Shown piece by piece: positions 1 to 13,325 of a stretch of 64,000 nucleotides of DNA. Under the pieces are notes generated by a model. That model saw only the letters and a program-made list of their open reading frames with translations, searched no databases and was not told the DNA's origin. Every line of letters starts with the position of its first letter. Position 1 is the first letter of the stretch. The stretch lies in assembly GCF_036898095.1 (NCBI RefSeq), contig NC_090768.1:49963115-50027114 (forward strand), written 5' to 3'. This DNA is from Palaemon carinicauda. Taxonomy: Eukaryota > Arthropoda > Malacostraca > Decapoda > Palaemonidae. The translations under genes and the position numbers were made by a program.

Positions 1-1764
1 TCCTTAGTATTCATGGTCCGAATTTTCTGCCAATCTCTGTTATTCCAAATTGTAAGCTTTACAAGTTCTTGAATTCACTATATGTTTATCCGGTTTATTC
101 AACTTTGTGCAGTTTATACATATTATCTGTTGTGAATTACATTTCTTTGTGGCATGATTTCCTGAACATTTCCCTCAAATTTTATCATCTGTCTTGAACT
201 TATATTTTTTTTCCCAAGATGTCCATACCTTTCACAGCGGTAGCAGGTGCTCACGTGGTGCTTATCACAGATGTTTTAAGTACTTTATTGAAACATAACT
301 ATATCCCGTAAAGTATCTTATTTTTTTTTTCAAAGTTCATTTGTGTAACTAATAAAACATTTAACGTGAAGATAATTCCATAGCGCCGGCCTATTTGTAA
401 TTTAGTAAATTTCCATAGTATAGTCCTAAACGATCCCAGTACTGAAACATCGATCGAAATAACTTTTTAACTCCTATTACCTCAAACACTGCTATTAGAT
501 TTAGCAGTTCTTATTAATTTTGGTATAAATTTCCCTCTGAACCAGCTGTGTCACAAATAAGTTTCCAGTGTAATGATATATATTCTAATGCTGCTAAAAG
601 GATATTGATGGAAATTGGGATGTTGCAGGGTAATTAAGAATTTCAGTGATAAATTGGTAAGGTATTAAACTATCACTTGTGGGGCCGGTCAGCCTTTCTC
701 ATAGGCTTGAAGTTTATTCCCAAGTGGCAGTAATCTGTGTCATGTTTTTCAAATTCGTTCTCATTTTGGTTTGTGATGGCTACAAAACATTGCATTGAGT
801 TTGGAATGAAATTTAATAAGATGCGTAAAAAAGCAGATTTTTCCCCACCAAAGAGATGACAATTTATTTTTCTTTTTATGAAGGAGAGCTTACGAATTTG
901 TAATTTTCCGTAATATGCTTGAGCAATTAGGTTATGGTTAGGCAATTCGTAAATTCCTTTGGAAGATTGTGGGAAGTCGTGTAGTGTAGGGATAAACTAT
1001 CATAACAATAATGCTTTATTTTGGGAGATATACTTTTTTTTTTTTTTTCTTTTAAGGACGGGAAGGATTTCTTAAGGGTCAGAGTCGAGTTGGTGGGTCT
1101 AGGATTCGTTGGGGAGAAAGTTTTGGGAAGGTGGGATGGGAGTAGGAGCTTGGGAAGAAGATGGTTCAGTTGGAATGAGGATAACTGTAATCTGTTGTCA
1201 ATGCAGCAGTTAGCAAAACAAAATCTGGTAGGTCCCTAATTTTAAATCACGCAGTCTTCTACGTCTTGGTCGGCTAGCAAATAAACTAGAAAAAGTTATG
1301 ATAAAACTGAAAATGGAAGTCAAATAATAAAGACACTAACTGTAACCGTAATATCTATAAAAATCAAAAGAGATATTTCTTCTGGAAAAAACTTATCTCG
1401 TTGTAATCCGTAATACTCTGAGCACGAATGGAAGCCTGTCAAGAGGCTAACCATATCTATGGTCACATTCAACATAACTATGAAACTGCAGTTCAATTTT
1501 CTTTGTAATTTGTGAAATTTTATAGAAATTTTAACTAGTAAAGTAAGGCAAAAACGCTTCAGTTGGGATATTCCTCAGTGCACTAGTTACCCCTCATTCT
1601 TGGCCAATAGTTTGAGGTGTGGTGTTTTCTGACAATTTGACTATTCAACCAATGAATTTTGATTTGTTTAACAAATAAACATATGTCTTTTAATAGTTTA
1701 TATATGATATATCTGTTTTAATGTTAATGTTTTTAAAATATTTCATTTTAAATGTTCATAACGT
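1..1764. other. AT-rich non-coding DNA, nothing recognised
   Basis: Short open frames occur by chance, but none has domain-like composition, cysteine patterns or repeats that I recognise. The plus strand is T-rich, with G exceeding C by eye, as in introns of a plus-strand transcript. No RNA gene was recognised. Confidence 0.5.
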
Positions 1765-1930
1765 CTTATATCATTTATTTATTTCCTTTCCTCTCTAGGC
1801 TATTTTTCCCTGTTGGATTTGGGCTTATAGCCATCCTGCTTTTCCAGCTAGGGTTGTAGTTTAGCTAATAATAATAATAACAATAATAATAATAGTAATA
1901 ATGATAATGATAATAATAATAATTTTTTCG
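1765..1930 (-). repeat. 3' fragment of a ~640-bp interspersed repeat
   Basis: Read on the minus strand, this has the same order of blocks as the copies near 3.7, 22.5, 59.2, 61.7 and 61.9 kb: an ATT-type microsatellite, a block around AGCTACAACCCTAG, a block around GCTTATAGCC-type sequence, then GGCTCCAAC-type and AGCCCAGTGAGG-type sequence. The microsatellite end is at 1870-1925. It is a truncated copy of the longer repeat at 21940-22582. Confidence 0.65.
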
Positions 1931-1958
1931 GGCTATCATAGATATCTTGTAACTAAAT

Positions 1959-1960
<2 letters not shown>

Positions 1961-2011
<51 letters not shown>
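1961..2011. repeat. poly-T tract (51 nt)
   Basis: Uninterrupted T run, possibly the poly-A tail of a minus-strand retroposon or a simple slippage tract. No flanking duplication was recognised. Confidence 0.9.
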
Positions 2012-2014
<3 letters not shown>

Positions 2015-2089
2015 GCCTGGCAGTAAACTCAGCTGTTGGTATTAGTAAGTTAACTAGTAATAATTGCAAGGAATAATAATTGGAAGGAA

Positions 2090-2510
2090 TCTTGAACTAT
2101 TTTAGGGAAAATTTAGTCAAGTACAGTAGGCAAATCTGAAAATGTTGCTAAAATATCTTTTTCAATTCTTTCCAGAACTGCTCTCCAGTTGACTTGGTAT
2201 TCATATAAAACTGAGGACTGAAACAGGACACAAAGGCTGTCCTGTAACAAACTGAGAAATTGCAAGAAGAGTTTGAATCCTTTTGTCATTGTATGAGCCA
2301 AGTTAAGTATGACACCAACAAGGGTGAACTGATGCTGTAAACTTCGCTTGATTAGTGAAATTTTCGTTTTAAGGTTCTGTGCTTTTTAGTAGATAGTTTA
2401 GATTTGTTGCATTTAGTGCTGGTATGAAGTTCCTCAATCACGTACAGAACAATATTAGATTATGCAGAGTAAAATAGCAGATATTTAAGAGCTTTGGGTT
2501 TCTAGAAATT
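2090..2510. repeat. Copy 1 of a diverged segmental duplication
   Basis: This segment aligns by eye with 3300-3630. Shared blocks include CAATTCTTTCCAGA, AATTTGAGAAATT-like sequence, CCAAGTTAAGT, CTGTAAA and GTGCTTTTTAG, in the same order and orientation. Each copy lies next to a member of the ATCCTACTTTTGGGG minisatellite. This indicates an old tandem duplication of a ~1-2 kb block followed by array growth. Confidence 0.6.
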
Positions 2511-2539
2511 GGTTTTCATTTAAGTGAATTTTGAGGTCT

Positions 2540-3020
2540 TTAAATAGGTTATTTTTGTGTCTAAAATCTTATTTTTGTGGGCTTCAAATATCCTACTTTT
2601 GGGGGCTAAAATCTTACTTTTTGGGGATTAGAATATCTTATTTTGGGGGCTAAAATCTTATTTTAGTGGACTTAAAATATCCTACTTTTGGGGAGTAAAA
2701 TCTTACTTTAGTGGACTTAAAATATCTTACTTTTGGGGAGTAAAATATCCTACTTTTGGGGAGTAAAATCTTACTTTAGTGGGCTTAAAATATCCTACTT
2801 TTGGGGAGTAAAATCTTACTTTAGTGGGCTTAAAATATCCTACTTTTGGGGAGTAAAATCTTACTTTAGTGGGCTTAAAATATCCTACTTTTGGGGAGTA
2901 ATATATCCTACTTTGGGGGGCTTAAAATATTTTACTTTTGAGGGCTTAAAATATCCTACTTATGAGGGCTTAAAATATCCAACTTTTAGTTGCTTAAAAT
3001 ATCTAACTTTTTGAGACTTA
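2540..3020 (+). repeat. Minisatellite array, 45-bp composite unit
   Basis: Tandem copies of a composite unit made of two related ~22-bp halves, built around ATCCTACTTTTGGGG and AATCTTACTTTAGTGG. The centre of the array (about 2733-2900) is homogeneous at 45 bp. Because 45 is a multiple of three, one frame stays open with a 15-residue periodic peptide. I regard that as an array artefact, not a gene. Confidence 0.9.
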
Positions 3021-3299
3021 ATTTCTTCTTAATTGGAAACTGGAGTGATAAGCCTCATAGGATTCACTTGATTTGTGTTTGATCAAAATATAAATTTCTG
3101 GTTTATGCTTTTTTTTTTTTACACTAATTCCTGGTATTTGGCAAGCTTTAATTAAATCAATGCATTTCTTGTAAAAAGAAAAATGTAAATGCAAGTATAG
3201 TTTAATTCTAGATCTCCATTTAGACATTGAATATAGTCCCCTACTTTGTTGGACAACAAAACTCGTGTCCTTTTTTGAAAAAAAATATTTTAGGAAATA

Positions 3300-3640
3300 A
3301 TAGTTAAGCACAGTAAGCAAAAGCGAAAAATCTGTTGAAATGACTTATTCAATTCTTTCCAGATTTGTGTTTCACTTTGGTATGGCATTGAAGCCTGGAG
3401 GAGGTGTAGAAGTTGGTGTCCAAGAATTTGAGAAATTATGATAAGGTCTTTATCCTCCTGTCTTCACTATGAACCAAGTTAAGTCTGACATCTTCAATGA
3501 ACCAATACTGTAAATTTACTTTGGATGGTAAAACTAGTTTTAAAGTCGTGTGCTTTTTAGAATCTAGGTTAGATTTTCGGACATTTAATACTAAGGTTAA
3601 GTTACAAGAATACAGACTAGGGATTTTAGACTGGACTGAG
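3300..3640. repeat. Copy 2 of the diverged segmental duplication
   Basis: Partner of 2090-2510; see that entry for the shared blocks. The copies differ by many substitutions and small indels, so the duplication is old compared with the near-identical minisatellite edges at 2540 and 4590. Confidence 0.6.
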
Positions 3641-3654
3641 TAACCTAAATATTA

Positions 3655-3860
3655 TTAATATTATCATTATTGCTGTTATTTTTACTAGCAAAGCTACAAC
3701 CCTAGTTGGTAAAGCAAGCTGCTATAAGCCCAAGGGCTCCAACAAGGAAAAGTGGCCTAGTGAGGATAGGATATAAGGGAATAAATAAACGATCTGAGAA
3801 ATGATGAACAATTAAAATAAGATATTTAAAAAAACAGTAACGTCAAAGCAGATATTTCAC
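3655..3860 (+). repeat. 3' fragment of the interspersed repeat
   Basis: Plus-strand copy beginning at an ATT-type microsatellite, followed by AAGCTACAACCCTAGTTGG, CTATAAGCCCAAGGGCTCC and a degenerate AGTGAGG block, then an AATAAATAA tail. Same family as 1765-1930 and 61665-61965. Confidence 0.7.
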
Positions 3861-4584
3861 AAATTATAAAAAACTTATGTCAGCCTGATAACTGATATTG
3901 AAGATTTATTATTTTTGGATATTGGTTTTCCATTTTGTGAGAATTTTATTTAGGAAGAGGAGTCATTAGATTAGATTTAAATGATAGGACTCACTCAAAC
4001 TGCATTTCATCAAAGAATCACATTTTTTTTTCTGAAAGATTTTTATTTTTAGTAAATCCCGTTAGTTGGAAAACTCAGATTAAATTAATGATTTTTTTTT
4101 CTTTCTTTCCTTTTTTTTTTTTTTTTTTTTTTTTTATTACACAAGTTTAGTTTAGTTTAGTTCTATGCCTCTGTTTAGGTGTGAAATAAGTTACTTATAA
4201 ACCTTTTATATGACAAGACTTAAATCAACCTGCTTTTGATAAAAGTTTTTTAGGTTAGTGTGTGAAACTGTGAATCAGTTAACGAGTCAAATTGTTATCG
4301 TAAGAGGGTAGTGACGTCAGTGCTCCATATGTGATGTACTGTAGGTGTTAATTCAACCTAGTTTAATTTTTTTAGCAAAGGTCTTTCTACTTGTATTTGT
4401 GTGAATTCAATGTTGAAAACTCACATAGAAACTCGAGCACATCTTTTTATTAGTTCTTAAGATATCCTAAATGTTTTGTCCTGAAATATTTTAATTTCTT
4501 TGCCAAAATAATTTGTTGGTCTATAGAATTTCATAATTTTGGTGACTTAAATTATCTTAATCGTTTTGGAGCTTAGAATATCTT

Positions 4585-5040
4585 AATTCTGAGGTCTTTA
4601 AATATCTTATTTTGGTGTCTAAAATCTTATTTTTGTGGGCTTCAAATATCCTACTTTTGGGGGCTAAAATCTTACTTTTTGGGGATTAGAATATCTTATT
4701 TTGGGGGCTAAAATCTTACTTTAGTGGACTTGAAATATCCTATTTTTCGGGTTTAAAATATCCTACTTTGGGGGGTAAAAATATCTTACTTTTGAGGGCT
4801 TAAAATATCCTACTTTTGGTTGCTTAATTAAAATATCCTACTTTTGGTTGCTTAAAATATCTAACTTTTTGAGACTTAAAATATAGTACTTTTGGAGACT
4901 TAAAATATCTTACTTTTGGAGACGAAATATCTTACTTTTGTGGGCTTAAAATATCTTAATTTCTATCGCTTAAGATATCTTACTGTTTGTGGCTTTAAAT
5001 ATCCCAATTTTGGGGGCTAAGATATCCTAATTTATCTTCG
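4585..5040 (+). repeat. Second array of the ATCCTACTTTTGGGG minisatellite
   Basis: The first ~170 bp (4585-4760) are nearly identical to 2530-2710, including irregular units. The two arrays were therefore copied as a block rather than evolving separately. Later units are more degenerate (variants ending GAGACTTAAAATAT). Confidence 0.85.
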
Positions 5041-5163
5041 ATATAACTGATTTATTAAACATAATATTGCTTGAAAATGACTGGAAAAAAAAATGCTAAA
5101 TTTGTACCTTATAAATCTTGATTGCCAATTTTCTGAGAGTTCCTATTAACACTTGTTTTTCAG

Positions 5164-5263
5164 GTTAAGGTGGCCTTCTCCTAGGATGCTTCAAACCCTT
5201 CAATCAAAAGGACTAATGTCCTGTGGGATCCAGACTCTCTCCTGGTCAAGTCCCTCAGAGCAA
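5164..5263 (+). other. Candidate internal exon (100 nt), plus strand
   Basis: A higher-GC island within AT-rich DNA. It is preceded by a polypyrimidine stretch ending TTGTTTTTCAG and followed by a GTGAGA donor. The second frame stays open for 33 codons across the whole segment and ends on a codon boundary, which would join in frame with the candidate at 9477. I do not recognise the peptide. It could equally be a non-coding exon or chance. Confidence 0.25.
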
Positions 5264-5689
5264 GTGAGACTTCTAGAACACCATTTCAGGCCATTGGGTG
5301 TAGAGTGTTAAATAAGTTTTTCACAATGAAGATTCAAATATCTAGTTCACGTTTTAAGTCTTGGATAGTGTGCTAAGTCATATTGCTAGCTTACTAATTT
5401 ACCTAAATTCTTTCCTTTTTAGTTTCATGAATTTAGTTTTCATGCATTAAATTCCCATTAGTAATTGGTTTAATGAATAGTTGATGACTGAATTATAGTT
5501 ATAAATCAATTTAGGCCTATATAAATCCATGTCAATATTTAAGATTGCAATATTGGGTAAGCTACCCTGAAGTTTTTTTAGAGCTAAATTATATCTCATT
5601 CTCATCAACCTGGTGTCATCTGGGAAAAATCTTATTGTGGAAATCCTGGTTATGAAATTTTTGACAGTCCTGTAAAAGATATTTCAGGG

Positions 5690-6385
5690 AGGGGCCGAGT
5701 TTCTTCAAATAGGAGTTAATTCAGGTAGGGGTTATTTCGGGTACGAGTTATTTCAGGAAGGAGTTATTTAGACGTTCTTTCAGGTAAGACCTCTTTCAGA
5801 TAGAAGGTGAGCTATTTCAAGTAAGAGCCATTTCAGGTAGGAGTTCTTTCAGTAGAGGGCAGGCTATTTCAGATAGATGCTGGGTTCTTTGTGGTAGGAG
5901 TTCTTTGAGGTAGGAGTTCTTTGAGGTAGGAGTTCTTTGAGGTAGGAGTTCTTTGAGGTAGAGACTGGGATATACCAAGTAGGAGTTATTTCAGGTGGGA
6001 GTTCTTTCATGTAGAGGCTTGGCTTTTTTTGGGTCGAGTCTGAGCTATTTCAGGTAGGAGTTATTTCAGGAAGAGGCTGGGCTCTTTCAAGTAGTTATTT
6101 CAGATAGAGGGTGGGCTATTGCAGGTAGATGCTGGGCTGTTTCAGATAGGGACCGAGTGGTTTCATGCAGAGGCTGGGCCATTTCAGGAAGGAGTTATTT
6201 CATGTAGAGGCTAGGCTATTTCAAGAAACATATTTCAGGTAGAGGCTGGGCTATTAAAGGTAGGGGCTGGGCTGTTTCATAAAAAAGGCTGGGGTATTTC
6301 AGGTAGGAGTTATTGCAGGTAGGAGGTGGTCTATTTCAGATAGAGGCTGGGCTATTTCATTTAGAAGCTGAGCTATTTCAGTTAA
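5690..6385 (+). repeat. Degenerate minisatellite array
   Basis: About 700 bp of irregular units built from TTTCAGGTAGGAGTTATT and AGAGGCTGGGCTATTTCAG. Four adjacent units near 5880-5960 are almost identical (TAGGAGTTCTTTGAGG), showing recent local expansion. Confidence 0.85.
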
Positions 6386-7120
6386 ATTTTATTCTAGTGA
6401 TATTTTCAGGTTTTATTTATTTAATCCAATGGGATTGAACATTCAAATCCTGAGATCCTTGAAGCAAAGTTTTCCTAAATTTTTTATTTGTCAATTTTGA
6501 CTTTCAACAATTGAGTATTTTTAGTAAGATTTGGTAAACTTTTATGAATATCAAACCGGGTTTAGTTTGTAATCTACATCCTTCTTAAAGTTCAGGAAAT
6601 AGGAACATGTTCGTAAATTAGTTGGGAGACTTTTAAACTGTAGTGTTATTATATTAAGAATGATTAGCTTATATAAGATTACTGAATTATCCCATGCCAA
6701 AACTTTCAGTTGATGGAAATGAGGTTTTAGTTTAAGCATACATAGTTTATTTCTTTTTGTGGCATTTGAATTGAGCTGCTTTAAAGGCTTATTTCAAGGT
6801 GTGTTCGTGTTTAGCCTTTCAATTTTTCTTCTTGCAATATAAGCTTGGTTCCTTAACACAAAACCCTTTCAAATTTCAATAGTATACCTTGGATAGTTGA
6901 TCCCTCACATTGTATTTTAAATTCTATAATGGGTAATACCTAGCAAATGTATTAAAGCAACATAAAGTTTAAATACACCATTGGTCCTATAGTTAAATAT
7001 CTAGAGTAAATATTTTAATGTCTGTAATTTGTATAAAAACTTATCCCACTTTTTATACTTCATTTTGTAAGATTTAGTACTTGATGAAATGTTCATCCTC
7101 CGTCCCCTTGTTAAAAACCC

Positions 7121-7123
<3 letters not shown>

Positions 7124-7182
<59 letters not shown>
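7124..7182. repeat. (TC)n microsatellite
   Basis: Perfect dinucleotide tract of about 59 nt. Confidence 0.95.
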
Positions 7183-7185
<3 letters not shown>

Positions 7186-7494
7186 ATATTTAAGTTGGTG
7201 TCTAGAGTAGTTTATAGATGATTCTAGGAGTATACTTTAAATGAAATAAAAAGGTTTATGATATAGGTAAATGAAAAAGTTACTGTACATGTTTTTCAGG
7301 TTTTAATCAGATATTCTTAGAGAAGCTTAAACTTAAGGTTAGGAAAGATGGCTCTAAAATGATGAGCTCTCGGTAAGGTCGAAAAGCTGATTTGTTGATT
7401 GGTATAGATTTAAATACTAAGAATTACAGTAGGAATTGAACATTGCTGGATAATACCGAATAGTGAATAGATTTAGGTGATCATTGGCAGACGA

Positions 7495-8530
7495 GATGAT
7501 TAGGAGAACTTTGGTGTGAAATTGCTAGAAGGGCTTTTGTGTGAAAGGGCTAGGAAGACTTTGGTATCAAATGACTAGAAGAGCTTTGGTGTGAAGTGGC
7601 TAGGAGAGCTTTGGTGTGAAGTGGCTAGGAGGGCTTTGGTGTGAAATGGCTAGGAGGGCTTTGGTGTGAAATGGCTAGGAGGGCTTTGGTGTGAAATAGT
7701 CAGGAAGGCTATGGTGTGAAATGGCTAGGAGAGCTTTGGTGTGAAGTGACTAGGAAGGCTATGGTGTGAAATGGCTAGGAGAGCTTTGGTGTGAAGTGAC
7801 TAGGAAGGCTATGGTGTGAAATGGCTAGGAGGGCTTTGGTGTGAAATGGCTAGGAGGGATATGGTGTGAAATGGCTAGGAGAGCTTTTGTGTGAAGTGAC
7901 TAGGAAGGCTATGGTGTGAAATGGCTAGGAGGGCTTTGGGGTGAAATGGCTTGGAGGGCTTTGGTGTGAAATAGCTTGGAGGGGTTTGGTTTAAAATGGC
8001 TAGGAGGACTTGGGTGTGAAAGGGTTAGTTGGACTTTGGTGTGAAATGGCTAGGAGGGCTCTGGTGTGGAATAGTCAGGAAGGCTATGGTGTGAAATGGC
8101 TAGGAGAGCTATTGGTGTGAAATGGTCAGGAGAGCTTTGGTGTGAAATGGTCAGGAGGGCTATGGTGTGAAATGCTTTAAGAAAGCTATGGTGTAAAATG
8201 GGTAGGGGAGCTTTGGTTGAAATGGTCAGGAGGGCTATGGTGTGAAATGGTTTAAGAAAGCTGTGATGTGAAAATGCTAGGAGGGCTTTGGTGTGAAATA
8301 GATAGGAGGGCTTTAGTGTGAAATGACAAGGAGGGATTTGGTGTGAAATGTCTAGGAAGACTTTGGTGTAAAATGGCTAGGAGGGCTTTGGTGTGAAATA
8401 GCAAGGAGAGCTTTGGTTTGAAATGTCTAGGAAGTCTTTGGTGTGAAATGGCTAGGAGGGCTTTAGTGTGAAATAGCTAGTAGGGCTAGGAGGTGGGAGG
8501 GCTAGCATGTTAGTGTGTAAAATGGTAGGG
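7495..8530 (+). repeat. Minisatellite array, 25-bp unit, about 40 copies
   Basis: Tandem units of 25 bp with core GGCTAGGAGGGCTTTGGTGT followed by GAAAT. Variants (GTCAGGAAGGCTATGG, GACTAGGAAGG) recur in alternation near 7690-7930, so short higher-order blocks have also been duplicated. Units degrade at both ends, as usual for unequal exchange or slippage. No long frame is maintained. Confidence 0.9.
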
Positions 8531-8716
8531 CTTTGGCTAGTATTAGTATTATTCCTCATCTTCTTTTGAGCTACATGAACATACCTTGAAATTAACTTTG
8601 ATTTTTTTAAATGATAGATTGTTTGTCCCTCTAATACATAACTAAAGTTTCAGAACTCCCATTCCCACTCCTTGATCCTTCCACCTCCCAATTTGGAAAG
8701 ATTTTAAAAAAAAGGG

Positions 8717-8955
8717 AACGTTCATATGACTGAGCCTTCCTCCCCATCTGTCCCCCTCCCTCTTCTGGTATCAGTATTTGCCATATTCCTCACCACTGAA
8801 AGGCCAGAGGGCCCATGAAGTATATATCTTGCTTTTGACTAGAACCACTGTTTATTTAGGCTGTTTATGAGCTTCCCATGTACGGGACTCGTTCATTCTT
8901 TTGCTGGTTTAATGAGAGGAGTTAACTGTTAGCTTGGTTGTGTTGTATTGTCAAA
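8717..8955 (+). repeat. Arm 1 of a ~240-bp dispersed inverted pair
   Basis: This segment matches the reverse complement of 14570-14815. Shared blocks in order: GAACGTTCATATGAC, TCCCCCTCCCTCTTCTGG followed by TATCAGTA, a CTGAAAGGCCAG-like block, CTTGCTTTTGACTA, GTTTATTTA and CTCGTTCA. By eye identity is moderate. It could be an interspersed repeat or an old inverted duplication. Confidence 0.6.
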
Positions 8956-9476
8956 ATGCTAGACTTTGTGTTATGGTAACATATTCAGTCCAATTTGATT
9001 TTCTTGAAATCTTGCCAGAGTATATTCTGTCTTGTCAATTCTAGTCATGATAATAATTTAGTCTCGTTAAAGGATCTTTAAAGCCTCAAATGATTTTAAA
9101 TATTGGTATTTCGTGCTTTTAAATATTTTTGAAATTTAGTTTAAAATTCATTTTTAAAAATCTTTAATCTTGAATTGTAGGAGATTGTAGTGTCAAATTG
9201 AACAGGTTTCTGTTATGTATACAATGTAGTTCAATTTTAAACTATATCAAATTTGTCATATATTGTGTAAATTGAGTTGTGTAACTATTTTTGTCAAGAG
9301 AGTGATTTAAAATTTGTCCAAGAATGTGAAATTTCAATGTTAATGTGAAATTAGTAACTGTAATAATTCAATTTTATCTGTCAGTGAAAATCAAAATGTT
9401 AGAAAAATGAATTAATTTAGTTTTAAACTTTTAGATAACTTTTCTTAATAAAGTGTGGACGTTGTCAGTCTTGCAG

Positions 9477-9581
9477 TCCAGTGCTTTCCATTACACTGAG
9501 ATACCCGAGCTCTCTGAAAAGGGGTCCAGCTGGGATTATAAATGTCCCAAGATATCTGATTCCTACTGTTTCTGTTCATGA
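9477..9581 (+). other. Candidate terminal coding exon, plus strand
   Basis: Begins after an acceptor-like GTCAGTCTTGCAG. The first frame is open for 34 codons and ends in TGA at 9579-9581. The frame is compatible with the candidate exon at 5164-5263 (both at a codon boundary). A second frame is also open for about as long, which weakens the call. No protein family was recognised. Confidence 0.22.
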
Positions 9582-10290
9582 CATGAAGGAGGGATAGAGA
9601 ACTGCTGTAAGTCATTTTAGAAGAAATGTGTAATACACTCTTGAGTAAATTGCTGTTAGTATAGTTTTAGTTAGTATTTGTGCTTGGGAGTTACTGCCAA
9701 TGTTGATTAGGTGAATTAAAGGATAATTAAAGTCCTTGTTTGTGTAATTCAGGATCAGGTAACCTAGTTTAGGTGATGTTTATACAGGGTTAAGTAATAT
9801 GGCTTCAATTTGATTTAGTTTAATCTGCTCTTGGTTAAGTATTTCTAAAATTTATGCAGGATTAGGCAAAGGGGTCCAAACTGAAGTTTTACTTTTTTAG
9901 GTTAGATTTTATAGACGTGCTGTGATACTGATGTACAGGAATGTATCTTGTGTAGTAATTTACATAAGTACCTACTCTGAAGTTATATTTTTTTTTTTTT
10001 GTGCGAGGAAACTTTGTAATTCAGAAAACTTAGACATAATCTCATAAGCCTCTGAATCTTGTATAAAACATCAAGTCAGAGCATTGGTGTCATATTGTAT
10101 TAAACTATATAACTCGCCAATTTCTTTTAATTTTAATAACACTTAAGATTTGAATGTACAATTTAAGTTGTTCAGATGTAACAAGATGTAACTAAGCCAA
10201 AAACTGTTAAATTAACTAAAAGCTTGATACACACTGATCTTCTTTTGCTAAAGTCCCTTACGTTTAAATGCTAATATATTTAAGACTAAC

Positions 10291-10470
10291 GTCATAAACT
10301 GTTTAAAACTTTAGTTAACTTACGTCCATGTTAAGTGAATGTGTAGTAACTTAAGATAATCTAAAACTAGAAGTTAGTAAGTCATAAACTGTTTAAAACT
10401 TTAGTTAACTTACGTCCATGTTAAGTGAATGTGTAGTAACTTAAGATAATCTAAAACTAGAAGTTAGTAA
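10291..10470 (+). repeat. Perfect 90-bp tandem duplication
   Basis: 10291-10380 and 10381-10470 are identical over all 90 bp. This indicates a very recent duplication, or an assembly artefact. No coding frame is involved. Confidence 0.95.
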
Positions 10471-10984
10471 ATTAATCTTCAAAGCACTTAATCAGAATTT
10501 ATGTAAGTACTATAACGAAAATCTTGAAAAATAAGTTTTTAGAGATATTAATGTCTTGAATATTTTATGTACCCAGCGTTTAAATTACATACAAATTATA
10601 GCCAATAATTCTTTCTTTGAAACTTGCAACTTTTCGAGTTATGTTGAACGTTTCAATATTTTCAAATTGTGGAATACAGAAAACTTTAACTGATTTGGTT
10701 GGAAAGTTTTGAATTTCAGTTGGTTGATTTAGATCTAGTCGCTAATCGGCGGAATTTATCTTTTAACAAAATGGTAGTAAAGATGATGCAAGTTTAATTA
10801 TAGTTTTCTCAAAATAGGGTACAGTATGTTTTTCAAATGTCTGCACTTGCATTGATTTTAATGTAGATATTACAGTAATTTTTACGTAATTTGAAGGGAA
10901 TAGAAGAAGGACAGTTTGTCACTGTAATCACGCAAAAGTTTTTAAATGTAATTTTGATAATTGGTTCACAACAGTAATCTCTGA

Positions 10985-11155
10985 GAGTCTACCACTTATA
11001 TTGCTACTCTACCACTTATGTTGCCACTCTACCGATTTTGTTGCTGTTCTACCACTTATGTTGCTGCTCTACCACTTATGTTCCTACGCTACCACTTATG
11101 TTCCTACTCTACCACTTATGCTGCCACTCTACTCCTTATATTACTGCTCTACTAC
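10985..11155 (+). repeat. Short minisatellite, 20-bp unit, about 8 copies
   Basis: Repeats of a 20-bp unit around CTCTACCACTTATGTTGCTG, with sequence variants in the last five bases. Confidence 0.85.
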
Positions 11156-11159
11156 TTAA

Positions 11160-12924
<1,765 letters not shown>

Positions 12925-12925
12925 A

Positions 12926-13325
12926 CTATGTAGGTAAGCCTATTGTTACTTTAAGGGTTGTTCAGCTTTGTAGGTAGGCCTACTGTTATTTTAAGTGTTA
13001 TTCAGCCTTGTAGGTAGGTCTACTTGTAAGTTTAAGAGTTGTTCAGCTTTGTAGGTAGACCTACTATAAGTTTAAGGGTTGTCCAGCTTTGTAGGTAGAC
13101 CTACTGTAAGTTTAAGGGTTGTTCAGCTTTGTAGGTAGCCCTACTGTAAGTTTAAGGGTTGTTTAGCTTTGTAGGTAGGCCTACAGTTAGTTTAAGGGGT
13201 GTTCAGCTTTGTAGGTGGGCCTACTGTTAGTTTAAGGATTGTTCATCTTTGTAGGTAAGCCTACTGTAAGTTAAGGGTTGTTCAGCTTTTTAGGTAGGCC
13301 TACTATTATGTTAAGGATTGTTTAA
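12926..13325 (+). repeat. Minisatellite, 40-bp unit, about 10 copies
   Basis: Units of 40 bp with cores AAGGGTTGTTCAGCTTTGTA and GGTAGGCCTACTGT, directly following the GA tract. Sequence drift increases towards 13300. Confidence 0.88.

Noticed and set aside
2733..3014. Frame with repeated 15-residue SYFWGVK-type units
   Set aside because: Minisatellite with a 45-bp unit; the periodic frame follows from the unit length.
9477..9530. tRNA-like segment on the minus strand (GGTATCTCAGTGTAATGG)
   Set aside because: It resembles a pol III A box, but there is no B box at the right distance and no cloverleaf could be drawn.
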